Of a DNA stretch of 64,000 nucleotides, positions 36,483 to 46,962 are shown piece by piece; within the stretch, counting starts at the first letter, position 1; the number at the start of each line of letters is the position of its first letter. The stretch covers positions 39,540-103,539 of the forward strand of contig NZ_JACHXP010000014.1 in assembly GCF_014192215.1 (NCBI RefSeq). The letters run 5' to 3'. The notes below the pieces were generated by a model. That model did no database searches and had not been told where the DNA came from. It saw only the letters and a list, made by a program, of their open reading frames with translations. The stretch comes from Halomonas cerina (GTDB taxonomy: Bacteria > Pseudomonadota > Gammaproteobacteria > Pseudomonadales > Halomonadaceae). The translations under genes were made by a program, and so were the position numbers.

Positions 36483-37739
36483 ATGGGGTTCCAGAAAATC
36501 GTCGTACCCGAAGGCGGCCATAAGATCACCGTCAATGCCGACAACACCCTGAACGTGCCTAACGAGCCGGTCATTCCGTTCATCGAGGGTGACGGCATCG
36601 GCATCGACGTGACGCCGGCCATGAAGATCGCCATCGATTCGGCCGTGCAGAAGGCCTACAACGGCGAGCGCAAGATTCACTGGATGGAAGTCTATGCCGG
36701 CGAAAAGGCCACCCAGGTGTACGATGCCGATACCTGGCTCCCGGAAGAGACCCTCGAGGCCGTCAAGGACTACGTCGTGTCCATCAAGGGCCCGCTGACC
36801 ACCCCGGTGGGCGGTGGCATCCGCTCCCTGAACGTGGCCCTGCGCCAGAAGCTCGACCTCTACGTCTGCCAGCGCCCGGTCCGTTGGTTCGAGGGTGTGC
36901 CGAGCCCGGTCAAGAAGCCGGCCGATGTCGACATGGTCATCTTCCGCGAGAACTCCGAGGACATCTACGCCGGCGTCGAGTGGAAAGCCGGCACCCCGGA
37001 CGCCGACAAGGTGATCAAGTTCCTGCGCGAGGAGATGGGTGTCACCAACATCCGCTTCCCCGAGAACTGTGGTATCGGCGTCAAGCCGGTCTCCGAGGAG
37101 GGCACTAAGCGCCTGGTGCGCCAGGCTATCCAGTACGCGGTGGACAACGACCGCGAGTCGGTGACCTTGGTGCACAAGGGCAATATCATGAAGTTCACCG
37201 AAGGGGCCTTCAAGGACTGGGGCTACCAGCTGGCCAAGGAGGAGTTCGGGGCCGAGCTGCTCGACGGCGGTCCCTGGATGACCTTCAAGAACCCCAGGAC
37301 CGGCAAGGAGGTCGTGGTCAAGGACGTCATCGCCGACGCCATGCTGCAGCAGATCCTGCTGCGTCCGGCCGAATACGACGTCATCGCCACCCTGAACCTC
37401 AACGGGGACTATATCTCCGACGCCCTGGCGGCCGAGGTGGGCGGCATCGGCATCGCGCCGGGCGCCAACCTCTCCGATGCCGTGGCGATGTTCGAAGCCA
37501 CCCACGGTACCGCGCCGAAGTATGCCGGGCAGGACAAGGTCAACCCGGGGTCGCTGATCCTCTCCGCCGAGATGATGCTGCGCCACATGGGGTGGGTCGA
37601 GGCCGCCGATCTGGTGCTCAAGGGCATGGAGAAGGCCATTTCCAAGGGCGAGGTCACCTATGACTTCCACCGCCTGATGGACGATGCCAAACTGCTCAAG
37701 TGCTCCGAGTTCGGTCAGGCCGTCGCCGACAACATGTAA
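36483..37739 (+). CDS. icd: Isocitrate dehydrogenase, NADP+
   Basis: This 418-residue dimeric enzyme oxidises isocitrate to 2-oxoglutarate. The substrate-site serine that AceK phosphorylates in E. coli is present at Ser115 in [13 protein letters not shown]. Further signatures are [21 protein letters not shown] and [21 protein letters not shown]. Phosphorylation of Icd diverts isocitrate to AceA, which is also encoded in this window (28054-29652); aceK itself is not. It is a monocistronic gene with a strong terminator. Confidence 0.97.
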   Translation: MGFQKIVVPEGGHKITVNADNTLNVPNEPVIPFIEGDGIGIDVTPAMKIAIDSAVQKAYNGERKIHWMEVYAGEKATQVYDADTWLPEETLEAVKDYVVSIKGPLTTPVGGGIRSLNVALRQKLDLYVCQRPVRWFEGVPSPVKKPADVDMVIFRENSEDIYAGVEWKAGTPDADKVIKFLREEMGVTNIRFPENCGIGVKPVSEEGTKRLVRQAIQYAVDNDRESVTLVHKGNIMKFTEGAFKDWGYQLAKEEFGAELLDGGPWMTFKNPRTGKEVVVKDVIADAMLQQILLRPAEYDVIATLNLNGDYISDALAAEVGGIGIAPGANLSDAVAMFEATHGTAPKYAGQDKVNPGSLILSAEMMLRHMGWVEAADLVLKGMEKAISKGEVTYDFHRLMDDAKLLKCSEFGQAVADNM

Positions 37740-37754
37740 GCTCGGTGACGGTAG

Positions 37755-37789
37755 GGGCCCCCGTCCGCCCGGCGGACGGGGGCCCTTTT
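37755..37789 (+). terminator. Intrinsic terminator of icd
   Basis: A 15-bp GC stem (GGGCCCCCGTCCGCC / its complement at 37771-37785) is followed by TTTT. Confidence 0.9.
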
Positions 37790-37894
37790 GTGCGCGCCAC
37801 GGGGGACTCCACGAGTCCCCCGATGAACCCTGCCGGACATCCGTCGTCAAAGCTAGTTATAGGTCCGATGGTGTCCGGCTTGTCGAGATCAACG

Positions 37895-38290
37895 ATGGTG
37901 CTTATGTTCAAGACAGACGAGGAAGCAGGCATCGTCCCGGTTGCCTCCGTCCATGGCGGGATGACGCGGCCTCCCGACCCGGCAGAGGACGACGAGGGGG
38001 ATCTGGCGGTACAGTCGTCGGACCCGGAGTTGGCTCGGCCGCCCCTCTACAAAGTGGTCTTGCACAACGATGATTTCACCCCCATGGAGTTCGTGGTGGA
38101 GGTACTACAGACCTTCTTCCACATGGACAGCGAGTCGGCGGTGCAGATCATGTTGACGGTACACACCCGGGGCAAGGCCACCTGTGGGGTCTTTACTCGA
38201 GACATCGCGGAAACCAAAAGCCATCAAGTCAATCAATATGCACGAGAGAGCCAGCATCCATTGCTGTGCGACATTGAGGCTGCGGACTGA
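37895..38290 (+). CDS. clpS: ClpS adaptor of the N-degron pathway
   Basis: This ~131-residue protein has the ClpS core [20 protein letters not shown] and [12 protein letters not shown], with the N-degron pocket residues Asn-Asp-Asp and the metal-like histidine in [12 protein letters not shown]. ClpS delivers proteins with N-terminal Leu, Phe, Tyr or Trp to ClpAP. The N-terminal extension is ~45 residues, acidic and variable, as in Pseudomonas. The start is uncertain: ATG 37895, 37904 and 37960 are all possible. Confidence 0.93.
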   Translation: MVLMFKTDEEAGIVPVASVHGGMTRPPDPAEDDEGDLAVQSSDPELARPPLYKVVLHNDDFTPMEFVVEVLQTFFHMDSESAVQIMLTVHTRGKATCGVFTRDIAETKSHQVNQYARESQHPLLCDIEAAD

Positions 38291-38427
38291 GTAGCGGCAT
38301 GGTCGTAGAGGGCACGGCGGCGAGCGTTGGCAGGGCGACTTGCAACGCTGTCGTTTGTACCCGATGTTGATGATGCCGGACCTTGAACGATCCGACGCAA
38401 GCCCTAGGCGGCGAGAAGGGGACTGCC

Positions 38428-40704
38428 ATGCTGAGCAAAGAACTTGAACTGACCCTGAACACGGCCTTCACGGTGGCGCGTTCCAAGCGCCACGAGTTCA
38501 TGACCGTGGAGCACTTGCTGCTGGCGCTGCTCGACAACGCGTCCGCGGCCGACGTGCTGCGGGCCTGCGGGGCCAATCTCGACAAGCTGCGGTCCGACCT
38601 GCAGGACTTCATCAATTCCACGACGCCGCTGATTCCCGAGGATCAGGGGGATCGCGAGACCCAGCCGACCCTGGGCTTCCAGCGTGTACTGCAGCGCGCC
38701 GTCTTCCATGTCCAGTCCTCCGGCAAGAGCGAGGTCACCGGGGCCAATGTGCTGGTGGCGATCTTCTCCGAGCAGGAGAGTCAGGCGGTCTACTTCCTCA
38801 AGCAGCAGAACGTGGCCCGGGTCGACGCCGTCAACTACATCGCCCACGGCATCTCCAAGGTCGCCGGGCATGGCCAGAGTCAGGCCTCGCCCTCCCAGGA
38901 GGCCGAGGACGCCGAGGAAGGGGGCACCGAAAACGCCGGCAACCCTCTGACCGGCTATGCCACCAACCTCAACGAGCAAGCCCGCATCGGCAAGATCGAT
39001 CCGCTGATCGGCCGCGACCATGAGCTCGAGCGGGTGGTACAGATTCTGGCCCGTCGACGCAAGAACAACCCCTTGCTGGTAGGCGAGGCCGGTGTCGGCA
39101 AGACCGCCATCGCCGAGGGGCTGGCCAAGCGCATCGTCGAGGAGGACGTCCCGGACGTGATCGGGGATGCCGTGGTCTACTCGCTCGACATGGGCGCACT
39201 GCTGGCCGGCACCAAGTACCGTGGCGACTTCGAGAAGCGCCTGAAGAGTCTGCTGGCGGAGTTGCGTAAGCAGCCCAACGCCATTCTCTTCATCGACGAG
39301 ATCCATACCGTGATCGGCGCCGGGGCGGCCTCGGGGGGCGTGATGGACGCCTCCAACCTGCTCAAGCCGCTGCTCTCCTCCGGCGAGTTGCGCTGTATCG
39401 GGTCCACCACCTTCCACGAGTTCCGCGGCATCTTCGAGAAGGATCGCGCCCTGGCGCGACGGTTCCAGAAGGTCGATGTGCTGGCCCCGTCCGTGGAGGA
39501 TACCGTGAGCATCCTCAAGGGGTTGCGTTCACGCTTCGAGGAGCATCATCAGCTCAAGTACACCGATGCCGCCCTGGAGAGTGCCGCGCGGCTGGCGGAT
39601 CGCTACATCAACGATCGCCACCTGCCGGACAAGGCCATCGATGTCATCGATGAGGCCGGTGCCCACCAGCGGCTGCTTCCCATGGAGGTGCGGGTCGACA
39701 CCATCGATACCGACCAGGTCGAGGCCGTGGTGGCCTCCATCGCCCGTATCCCGCCGAAGAGCGTCTCCAGCTCCGATCGCAAGCTGCTGGCCAACATCGA
39801 CCGTGACCTCAAGATGCTGGTATTCGGCCAGGACGAGGCCATCGACAGCCTGGGGGCGGCCATCAAGCTCTCCCGGGCCGGGCTCAAGTCGCCGGACAAG
39901 CCGGTGGGCAGCTTCCTGTTCGCCGGACCCACGGGGGTCGGCAAGACCGAGGTGGCCCGTCAGCTGGCCCATATCATGGGCATCGAGCTGGTCCGCTTCG
40001 ACATGTCCGAGTACATGGAGCGCCATACGGTGTCGCGCCTGATCGGGGCGCCTCCGGGCTATGTCGGCTATGACCAGGGGGGGCTGCTGACCGAGGCGAT
40101 CACCAAGCAACCGCACTGCGTGCTGTTGCTCGACGAGATCGAGAAGGCACACCCCGAGGTCTTCAACCTGCTGTTGCAGGTGATGGATCATGGCCGTCTC
40201 ACCGACAACAATGGCCGCGAGGCCGACTTCCGCCATGTAATTTTGATCATGACCTCCAACGCCGGGGTCGAACAGGCCACGCGTCGCTCCATCGGCTTCC
40301 AGACCCAGGATCATTCCACCGATGCCATGGAGGTCATCCGCAAGACCTTCTCGCCGGAGTTCCGCAACCGCCTGGACGGCATCATCCAGTTCCACGCCCT
40401 GCCCACCGACGTGGTGCGCAACGTGGTGGACAAGTTCCTGGTCGAGTTGCAGGCGCAACTGGACGAGAAGCGGGTCCAGCTGGACGTGGACGATGCCGCC
40501 CGGGACTGGCTGGCCGAGAAGGGCTACGACCCGGACATGGGCGCGCGCCCCATGGCCCGCCTGATCCAGGAAAAGCTCAAGAAGCCGCTGGCCGAGCTGA
40601 TCCTGTTCGGCGAGCTGGCCGAGCATGGCGGCGTGGTCCACGTCAACGTGGAGAACGGCGAGCTGCACCTGGCCACGGAGACCGAGCTGGCCGATGCTCC
40701 CTGA
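38428..40704 (+). CDS. clpA: ClpA, ATPase subunit of ClpAP protease
   Basis: The 758-residue length equals E. coli ClpA. It contains a double-repeat Clp N-domain (1-~145), AAA+ module 1 (GEAGVGKT near residue 219) and AAA+ module 2 (GPTGVGKT, 500-507). An IGF loop ([10 protein letters not shown]) docks on ClpP. It unfolds substrates delivered by ClpS. The ATG at 38428 follows GAAGGGG and gives the canonical [14 protein letters not shown]. clpP is not in the window. Confidence 0.97.
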   Translation: MLSKELELTLNTAFTVARSKRHEFMTVEHLLLALLDNASAADVLRACGANLDKLRSDLQDFINSTTPLIPEDQGDRETQPTLGFQRVLQRAVFHVQSSGKSEVTGANVLVAIFSEQESQAVYFLKQQNVARVDAVNYIAHGISKVAGHGQSQASPSQEAEDAEEGGTENAGNPLTGYATNLNEQARIGKIDPLIGRDHELERVVQILARRRKNNPLLVGEAGVGKTAIAEGLAKRIVEEDVPDVIGDAVVYSLDMGALLAGTKYRGDFEKRLKSLLAELRKQPNAILFIDEIHTVIGAGAASGGVMDASNLLKPLLSSGELRCIGSTTFHEFRGIFEKDRALARRFQKVDVLAPSVEDTVSILKGLRSRFEEHHQLKYTDAALESAARLADRYINDRHLPDKAIDVIDEAGAHQRLLPMEVRVDTIDTDQVEAVVASIARIPPKSVSSSDRKLLANIDRDLKMLVFGQDEAIDSLGAAIKLSRAGLKSPDKPVGSFLFAGPTGVGKTEVARQLAHIMGIELVRFDMSEYMERHTVSRLIGAPPGYVGYDQGGLLTEAITKQPHCVLLLDEIEKAHPEVFNLLLQVMDHGRLTDNNGREADFRHVILIMTSNAGVEQATRRSIGFQTQDHSTDAMEVIRKTFSPEFRNRLDGIIQFHALPTDVVRNVVDKFLVELQAQLDEKRVQLDVDDAARDWLAEKGYDPDMGARPMARLIQEKLKKPLAELILFGELAEHGGVVHVNVENGELHLATETELADAP

Positions 40705-40725
40705 CGAGAGACCAGACCACGACAC

Positions 40726-40754
40726 AGCGCCCTGTCTTCGGACGGGGCGTTGTT
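40726..40754. terminator. Terminator between clpA and infA
   Basis: A stem AGCGCCCTGTC/GACGGGGCGTT (two G-T wobbles) with a stable TTCG tetraloop is followed by TGTT; it lies between convergent genes. Confidence 0.75.
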
Positions 40755-40821
40755 CGTCAGGGCAAGGGGTAAAGAGGCAGAGGAGGGGTGGTCATGACCC
40801 CCCGTGTCCGGCGGGCGCGGG

Positions 40822-41040
40822 TCAGCGTGAGCGATAGACGATGCGGCCCTTGGAAAGGTCGTAGGGGGTCAGCTCGACCTTGACCTTGTCGCCGGTGAGG
40901 ATGCGGATGTAGTTCTTGCGCATCTTGCCCGAGATGTGAGCGGTGACCACATGGCCATTCTCCAGCTCGACCCGGAACATGGTGTTGGGAAGGGTATCGA
41001 CGACGACGCCTTCCATCTCGATATGGTCTTCACGTGCCAT
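40822..41040 (-). CDS. infA: Translation initiation factor IF-1
   Basis: This 72-residue OB-fold protein is almost identical to the E. coli family pattern: [19 protein letters not shown], then [17 protein letters not shown] and [15 protein letters not shown]-1 binds the 30S A site during initiation. The length and start are decided by family identity. Its position between clpA and bpt matches Pseudomonas. Confidence 0.98.
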   Translation of the reverse strand: MAREDHIEMEGVVVDTLPNTMFRVELENGHVVTAHISGKMRKNYIRILTGDKVKVELTPYDLSKGRIVYRSR

Positions 41041-41168
41041 ATAGGCGGTTCCTCGCTGATGGTGACAAAACAAGGGCACGAAATCACGACAAGCGCCACC
41101 CGTGCCGACAGGATAGCGCGGTATTGTGCCGCATGCCGCTCGCCAAGGCAAAGTGGACCCTCTCGGGG

Positions 41169-41912
41169 TCACCGCTCGGTGCTGATCATCCGCCGCCAGT
41201 GTCGACCGTCGAGCTGCTCCAGGGGGTGGAAGGTCTGCTTGTAGGCCATCTTGCGGCATTCACGGATCCAGTAACCCAGGTAGACATGGGGCAGGCCCAG
41301 ATGTCGGGCGCGCTCCACCAGGGCAAGCACGGCGAAGGTGCCCAGCGAGCGGCGTTCGTAGTCGGCGGTCGGCTCGAAGAAGGTGTAGATCGCCGACAGG
41401 CCGTGCTCCAGCTGATCGAAGGCCGCCACGGCCAGCAGGCGCCCGTCGAGGCGAAACTCCAGCAGGCGGGCGTACGGCTGATCGAGGGTCAGGAAGGTCC
41501 GGTACTGGTCGAGGCTCGGCGGATACATGTCGCCGTCGGCATGACGGGTGCGGATGTAGCGCGAGTAGAGCGCATAGTGCTCGGCGTCGAACACCGCGGG
41601 CCGGACACGCTGTTCGAGGTCGGCATTGCGGCGTTGGAGCTTGCGCTGGGTGCGATCGGGGGTGAAATCGGCGATCGGGATGCGGACCGAAATGCAGGCG
41701 TTGCAGCCTTCGCAATGGGGGCGATAGAGGTGCCGGCCGCTGCGGCGAAAGCCGAGCAGTGCCAGGGTGTCGTAGACCCCTTTCCCCGGTGCCTCCTGCG
41801 GGTCCAGGAAAAGCGTGGTGGCCTCGCGGCCCGGCAGGTAACTGCAGGCATGCGGTACGGTCAGGAAGAAGCGCAGGTCCCGTGTCGGCTGCCGTGGAGT
41901 GTTGCTGCTCAA
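41169..41912 (-). CDS. bpt: Aspartate/glutamate leucyltransferase (Bpt)
   Basis: This 247-residue arginyl-transferase-like enzyme of the Bpt class adds leucine to proteins with N-terminal Asp or Glu. The cysteine-rich N-terminal motif is [18 protein letters not shown], and the C-terminal half contains [21 protein letters not shown] and [20 protein letters not shown]. It creates ClpS substrates. The gene is followed on the same strand by infA and preceded by aat with a 48-bp gap. Confidence 0.95.
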   Translation of the reverse strand: MSSNTPRQPTRDLRFFLTVPHACSYLPGREATTLFLDPQEAPGKGVYDTLALLGFRRSGRHLYRPHCEGCNACISVRIPIADFTPDRTQRKLQRRNADLEQRVRPAVFDAEHYALYSRYIRTRHADGDMYPPSLDQYRTFLTLDQPYARLLEFRLDGRLLAVAAFDQLEHGLSAIYTFFEPTADYERRSLGTFAVLALVERARHLGLPHVYLGYWIRECRKMAYKQTFHPLEQLDGRHWRRMISTER

Positions 41913-41960
41913 GGCTGCCCCTCCTCTGAATCGTTGGCCTGCCCGGCATCGTCGGTCGGG

Positions 41961-42692
41961 TCAATCGGCGCCGATCGTCTCGAACGACCAGGCCGGTGCG
42001 ATGGCCACGTCGTGGCCTGACTGGACGCCCCCGGGAGGATTGCCCAGCCACTCTTCAAGATAGCCGATGAAGGCCGGACGGGCGATGTCACGGGCCCCCA
42101 GGCTGGCCAGGTGGGGCGTGTGCACCTGGCAGTCGATCAGCCGTCCGCCACCGGCTTGCATGGCAGCTGCCAGGTGAACTAAGGCGACCTTGGAGGCGTC
42201 CGGCACCCACGAGAACATCGACTCACCGAAGAACACCGGGCCCAGCGCCACCCCGTAGAGACCACCGACCAGCCTTTCGTGTCGCCACACCTCCACGGAG
42301 TGGGCGATGCCCAGGCGGTGCAGTCGGCCGTAGGCCGCCTGCATGTCCGCGGTGATCCAGGTGCCGGGCTGCCCGTCGCGAGGAGCCGCACAGCTGACCA
42401 TCACCTCGGCGAAGGCCCGGTCGGCGGTGATCCGGAAGCCGGCGTGACGCAGCCGCTTGCGTAGGCTGCGGCGTATGCGGATCTCCTCCGGAAACAACAC
42501 CAGGCGGGGGTCAGGGCTCCACCAGAGGATGGGCTGGCCATCGCTGAACCAGGGGAAGATACCGCGTCGATAAGCGGCGACCAGCCAGGCGGGCGTCAGG
42601 GCGCCGCCGGCGGCCAGCAGGCCGGCGGGGTCGTCCAGGGCCGCTGCCGGCGGCGGGAAGGCGATGGGATGGTCGGGCAGCCAGGACAGCAT
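41961..42692 (-). CDS. aat: Leucyl/phenylalanyl-tRNA-protein transferase
   Basis: This ~243-residue enzyme transfers Leu or Phe from tRNA to N-terminal Lys or Arg of proteins, another route to ClpS substrates. Family pieces are FPPPAAALDDPAGLLAAGG, YRRGIFPWFSDGQPILWWSP and GGLYGVALGPVFFGESMFS. The ATG at 42692 is placed behind AAGGGA; a GTG nine codons upstream is possible. Together with bpt, clpS and clpA it makes a nearly complete N-degron cluster. Confidence 0.95.
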   Translation of the reverse strand: MLSWLPDHPIAFPPPAAALDDPAGLLAAGGALTPAWLVAAYRRGIFPWFSDGQPILWWSPDPRLVLFPEEIRIRRSLRKRLRHAGFRITADRAFAEVMVSCAAPRDGQPGTWITADMQAAYGRLHRLGIAHSVEVWRHERLVGGLYGVALGPVFFGESMFSWVPDASKVALVHLAAAMQAGGGRLIDCQVHTPHLASLGARDIARPAFIGYLEEWLGNPPGGVQSGHDVAIAPAWSFETIGAD

Positions 42693-42844
42693 GAAGGCAT
42701 CTCCCTTGTCGTCGGCCACCTAGTGTGACCGGCGCCGGGGGGCGCCTCAAGGCCGCGGTGGCCCTGTGACGGCTGGCGTTGGCTCGGTATGATGGGTGGT
42801 TGTGCAATCTGGAAGACGCCGGTTGGCGCAAGGGGGGTGGCCGC

Positions 42845-45800
42845 TTGAGTGCCAAGAAGAAGTCCACACCGCGCGAGCGCGCGGTGCATGCCAGGGAAAC
42901 GGCCAGGCGCTTCGGCCTGCGGCTGCAGGGGTCGACCCGAGAAGGGGTCGTGATCCTGTTGCTGGCAGCCTGTGTGTTCCTGTTGCTGGCCCTCTACAGT
43001 TTCGCCCCGGCAGACCCGGGGTGGTCGAGCAGTGGCCCGGAAACGTCCGTGGCCAACTGGATGGGGCCGGTCGGCGCCTGGCTGGCCGACGTGCTTTATT
43101 CGCTGTTCGGCGTCAGTGCCTTGTGGTGGCCGGGGATGCTCGGCTTTGCCGCCTGGTGGCTGATCCGCTCTCGCCAGGTGCGCTTCGAGTGGGATGCCAC
43201 GGCCCTGGCCGTCCGCTGCGGGGGCCTGGTGCTGCTCCTGCTCGGCTCTACCACCCTGGGGGCGCTGCATTTCTATCGTCCCGATAGTGTCCTGCCCTAT
43301 TCGGCGGGCGGTATTCTCGGTGAGGGACTGGTCGGCGCTCTGGTGCCGATGGTCGGCAATGCGGGGGCCGGGTTGCTGGCGACGGTGGCCATCCTCTGTG
43401 GCCTGCCGCTGTTCACGGGGCTCTCCTGGCTCATGGTGATGGATGAGCTGGGGCGCCTGGCCGTGAACGCCTGGCGCTGGGTGGTCGACCGCTTCGGCCT
43501 GGTACGGGAGTATCGGGCCGAGCGTGGTGCTCGCGATGATGAGGTACCGGCCCGGCGCCCGGCGGCGTCGCCTGAAGACTCCGATGAGCCCCGCCAGGAA
43601 GACGGCCACCCGGCGCCGGAGGATGACCCGGTGGCTGAGCCGCGCTGGTGGCAGCGCTGGGTGCCGGGTGCCGAAACCACGGCGGCATCTCGCGAGGGCG
43701 CTGCGCGTCGTGAGCCGGGCTTCGGTGAGCAGGGGGATACCGAGATTCCTTGGGAGGTGCCGGCGCGCACGCCCTCTGCCAAGCGTCCCGAGGCGGCCTA
43801 CACCGCCACGGTCCGCGAGCCTAGCGTCTCCCTGTCGGCGACCCGCGAGCCGCCGCCTGTCGCTCGGCCGGCAGAGAGGATTTCGCGTCGGGAACCGGCG
43901 TTGGCGACCGAGGCCGCCCATGCCGAACGGGGCAGCGGTCATTCGGCACCGCATGAGGCGCGTTCCCGTGAGCCGTCTGTCGCTCCATCGGCGCCGGCCA
44001 TCTCGCACCGGGAGACGGTGTCCGAGACCGAGACGACCCACCACGAGCCGGCAAGTCGCTACCAGACAGCGGCTCGCCGGGAGGCCGACGTAACCCCAGA
44101 CTCGGCGTCGGAGTCTGTCGATACGCAGCGTGAGGCCGACGAGAAGCGTCCGCCACGCTCGGCCTCGCCGCCGCGGGTCCCGGAGGTCATACCGGAACCG
44201 GTGCTGCCCGATGACGACGAGATGCCCGGTGCCGCCTGGGAGTCGCCGAGTCAGAGGGCCGGCCACGAGACGCCAGCCGGGGCGGATGTCGAGCGCGAGG
44301 CGGAAAGGCACCGGGCCTCGGACAACGAGGTCCGGGCGTCGGTCGAGGCACCGCGACCCGCGCCCCCCGAGCCGCCACGGACCGGTTCCGGCGATCCTGC
44401 CCCCCGGGTGGCGACCGCCGAGCAGGGCCGTGAGGCCGCCGACAGCGACGAGGTCCCGACGCTGTGGACCGTCGAGCACCTGCAGAGCCAGCGGCCGATG
44501 CTCGATGACCTGCCCGAGCCCGATGGCGAGCTGCCGAGCCTGCGCCTGCTGACACCGCCCGAGCCCCATCAACCCTACTACACGGAAGCCCAGCTGGCCG
44601 AGATGGCCGAGCTGCTGGAGGTCCGGCTGCGCGAATACGGGGTCAAGGCCGAGGTGGTGGACACCTGGCCGGGCCCGGTGATCACGCGTTTCGAGATCAA
44701 GCCGGCCGCCGGGGTGAAGGTCTCCAAGATCAGCAACCTGGCCAAGGACCTGGCGCGCTCGCTGATGGTCAAGAGCGTGCGGGTAGTGGAAGTGATTCCC
44801 GGCCGGCCCACGGTAGGCATCGAGATCCCCAACCCCAAGCGGGAGATGATCCGACTGCGCGAGGTGATCGACTCCGACCGCTACCAGCAGGAGGCCTCGG
44901 CGCTGACCCTGGCGCTGGGGCAGGACATCGGCGGTGGCCCGGTGGTAGCCAACCTGGGCAAGATGCCCCACCTGTTGGTGGCCGGGACCACCGGCTCGGG
45001 CAAGTCGGTGGGCGTCAATGCGATGCTGATCTCGATGCTGCTCAAGGCCACCCCGGACGAGCTACGCATGATCATGGTCGATCCCAAGATGTTGGAGCTG
45101 TCGGTCTACGACGGCATTCCGCATCTGCTGGCACCGGTCGTCACCGACATGAAGGAGGCCGCCAACGCCCTGCGCTGGTGCGTGGCCGAGATGGAGCGGC
45201 GCTACAAGCTGATGGCCGCCATGGGCGTGCGCAACATCGCCGGCTTCAACGGCAAGCTCGACGAGGCCGAACGGGCCGGTGCCCAGGTGGCCGACCCGCT
45301 ATGGGAGCCCCAGCCCTGGGAGATGCACCAGTCGCCGCCGGTGCTCGAGAAGCTGCCCTATATCGTGGTGGTGATCGACGAGTTCGCCGACATGTTCATG
45401 ATCGTCGGCAAGAAGGTCGAGGAGCTGATCGCACGACTGGCCCAGAAGGCCCGGGCCGCCGGCATTCACCTGATACTCGCCACCCAGCGGCCTTCGGTGG
45501 ACGTGGTGACCGGCCTGATCAAGGCCAACATTCCCACCCGCATGGCCTTCCAGGTCTCCTCGCGGGTCGATTCGCGCACCATCCTCGATCAGGGTGGCGC
45601 CGAGAACCTGCTGGGGCACGGCGACATGCTCTATCTGCCGGCGGGTTCCGGCCTACCGACCCGGGTTCATGGGGCCTTCGTCGACGACGACGAGGTGCAC
45701 CGGGTGGTCGAGGACTGGAAGCGTCGCGGGGAGCCGGAATACATCGACGAGATCCTCTCCGGCGGCGTCTCCGCCGAGGCCCTGACCGGTCTGGAGGCCG

Positions 45801-46030
45801 AGGGCAGCGGTGACGGTGACGATGCCGAGCAGGACGCCCTCTACGACGAGGCGGTACAGTTCGTGACGGAATCGCGACGGGCCTCGATCTCGGCGGTGCA
45901 GCGTCGCTTCAAGATCGGCTACAACCGGGCCGCCCGCCTGGTCGAGGCCATGGAGGTGGCCGGTGTGGTCTCCACCATGGGCACCAACGGCGCCCGCGAG
46001 GTGTTGGCCCCGCCGCCGGTCGGCGACTGA
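42845..46030 (+). CDS. ftsK: DNA translocase FtsK
   Basis: The ~1061-residue protein has four to five N-terminal membrane segments (residues ~28-200) that anchor it at the septum. A long acidic, arginine-, glutamate- and proline-rich linker (~230-570) follows, then the alpha-beta motor with Walker [10 protein letters not shown] (713-721) and Walker [14 protein letters not shown]. The C-terminal winged-helix gamma domain ([21 protein letters not shown]) reads KOPS and activates XerCD. The TTG at 42845 has a strong G-rich ribosome site; an upstream TTG (42779) lacks one. Confidence 0.96.
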   Translation: MSAKKKSTPRERAVHARETARRFGLRLQGSTREGVVILLLAACVFLLLALYSFAPADPGWSSSGPETSVANWMGPVGAWLADVLYSLFGVSALWWPGMLGFAAWWLIRSRQVRFEWDATALAVRCGGLVLLLLGSTTLGALHFYRPDSVLPYSAGGILGEGLVGALVPMVGNAGAGLLATVAILCGLPLFTGLSWLMVMDELGRLAVNAWRWVVDRFGLVREYRAERGARDDEVPARRPAASPEDSDEPRQEDGHPAPEDDPVAEPRWWQRWVPGAETTAASREGAARREPGFGEQGDTEIPWEVPARTPSAKRPEAAYTATVREPSVSLSATREPPPVARPAERISRREPALATEAAHAERGSGHSAPHEARSREPSVAPSAPAISHRETVSETETTHHEPASRYQTAARREADVTPDSASESVDTQREADEKRPPRSASPPRVPEVIPEPVLPDDDEMPGAAWESPSQRAGHETPAGADVEREAERHRASDNEVRASVEAPRPAPPEPPRTGSGDPAPRVATAEQGREAADSDEVPTLWTVEHLQSQRPMLDDLPEPDGELPSLRLLTPPEPHQPYYTEAQLAEMAELLEVRLREYGVKAEVVDTWPGPVITRFEIKPAAGVKVSKISNLAKDLARSLMVKSVRVVEVIPGRPTVGIEIPNPKREMIRLREVIDSDRYQQEASALTLALGQDIGGGPVVANLGKMPHLLVAGTTGSGKSVGVNAMLISMLLKATPDELRMIMVDPKMLELSVYDGIPHLLAPVVTDMKEAANALRWCVAEMERRYKLMAAMGVRNIAGFNGKLDEAERAGAQVADPLWEPQPWEMHQSPPVLEKLPYIVVVIDEFADMFMIVGKKVEELIARLAQKARAAGIHLILATQRPSVDVVTGLIKANIPTRMAFQVSSRVDSRTILDQGGAENLLGHGDMLYLPAGSGLPTRVHGAFVDDDEVHRVVEDWKRRGEPEYIDEILSGGVSAEALTGLEAEGSGDGDDAEQDALYDEAVQFVTESRRASISAVQRRFKIGYNRAARLVEAMEVAGVVSTMGTNGAREVLAPPPVGD

Positions 46031-46136
46031 CCTCAACCATGCAGCAATGATGAAAGCACCGGTGGGGCGGCAACCCGCCGGCAAGATCCGGGTCCGAGCA
46101 GGAGGAAACCAGGATGGACCGTTCAGGGAGATACCG

Positions 46137-46769
46137 ATGATGACAGTGAAGAAGCCCCTCGCCGCCCTGGCGCTGCTGGTGACCATGCCGGTCACGGCCC
46201 TGGCCAGTGAGGGTGCCGAGCGTCTGACCCGCATGCTCAAGCCCGTACAGACCTATGTGGCGGATTTCGAGCAGCAGATCCTCGACGGCAGTGGCCAGCG
46301 CCTCCAGGAGGCGAGCGGACGCATGTGGCTATCCCGGCCCGGGCGCTTCCGCTGGGAAGTGGATGCCCCCTATCAGCAGCTGGTGGTGTCCGATGGCGAA
46401 GAGGTCATCCTCTACGATCCTGACCTCGAGCAGGCCACGGTACAGGCCCTGGACCAGCGGGTGACCCATACCCCGGCCCTGCTGCTCTCCGGCAGCGCCG
46501 ACGAGTTGACCGCCAGCTATGACGTGACTCGGGCCCAGCAGGGGGCTACCGAGACCTTCACGCTGACACCCAAGGACCCGGACACCCTGTTCGAGGAGTT
46601 GAAGATGTCCTTCCGGGGCGAGCGGCTGCACTTCCTGCAGATGACCGACAGCACCGGCCAACGCACCGGTATCGAGTTCGACGACGTGCAGCAGAACGTG
46701 GCCGTGCCGGAGGCGCGTTTTCGCTTCGAGCCGCCCCAAGGCACCGACGTGATCCGCGAGATGCAATGA
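46137..46769 (+). CDS. lolA: Periplasmic lipoprotein carrier LolA
   Basis: This 210-residue protein has a signal peptide (LAALALLVTMPVTALA, cleavage before SEG). The LolA beta-barrel region includes VQTYVADFEQQILDGSG and SRPGRFRWEVDAPYQQLVVSDG. It carries lipoproteins from LolCDE to LolB. Two adjacent ATGs (46137, 46140) follow CAGGGAG. The gene lies 106 bp after ftsK, as in Pseudomonas. A heptamer-like array starts right after the stop. Confidence 0.95.
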   Translation: MMTVKKPLAALALLVTMPVTALASEGAERLTRMLKPVQTYVADFEQQILDGSGQRLQEASGRMWLSRPGRFRWEVDAPYQQLVVSDGEEVILYDPDLEQATVQALDQRVTHTPALLLSGSADELTASYDVTRAQQGATETFTLTPKDPDTLFEELKMSFRGERLHFLQMTDSTGQRTGIEFDDVQQNVAVPEARFRFEPPQGTDVIREMQ

Positions 46770-46829
46770 AGCGCCGAGCTGAAAGCGCCAAGCTGCCCGG
46801 TGACGGGCGACGGGCGACGGGCGACGGGT
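46770..46829. repeat. Degenerate heptamer array with 3 x GACGGGC core
   Basis: Directly after the lolA stop, the sequence keeps 7-base periodicity: two related 14-mers (AAGCGCCGAGCT and AAGCGCCAAGCT type), GCCCGGT, three GACGGGC and one GACGGGT (core 46802-46829). Confidence 0.8.
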
Positions 46830-46847
46830 AGCGAGGTAGAGAACATG

Positions 46848-46886
46848 AAACCCCACCGGGTTAACCTCCTGGTGGGGTTTATTTTT
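46848..46886 (+). terminator. Terminator of lolA
   Basis: The stem AAACCCCACC/GGTGGGGTTT (46848-46857, 46871-46880) is followed by ATTTTT on the plus strand. Confidence 0.88.
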
Positions 46887-46920
46887 ACTTGCTACTCGTT
46901 CGCTTCAAGCCAGCCTCTGC

Positions 46921-46962
46921 TTGGCCCTTGGCCCTTGGCCCTTGGCCCTTGGCCCTTGGCCC
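46921..46962. repeat. Heptanucleotide tandem repeat, 6 x TTGGCCC
   Basis: Six exact units end with the C that begins the reversed rarA stop codon (CTA at 46962-46964). The minus-strand unit is GGGCCAA. Confidence 0.95.

Noticed and set aside
42596..44971. Very long minus-strand open frame opposite ftsK and aat
   Set aside because: It is a GC-bias shadow of the ftsK linker; the composition is arginine- and histidine-rich and no family is recognisable.
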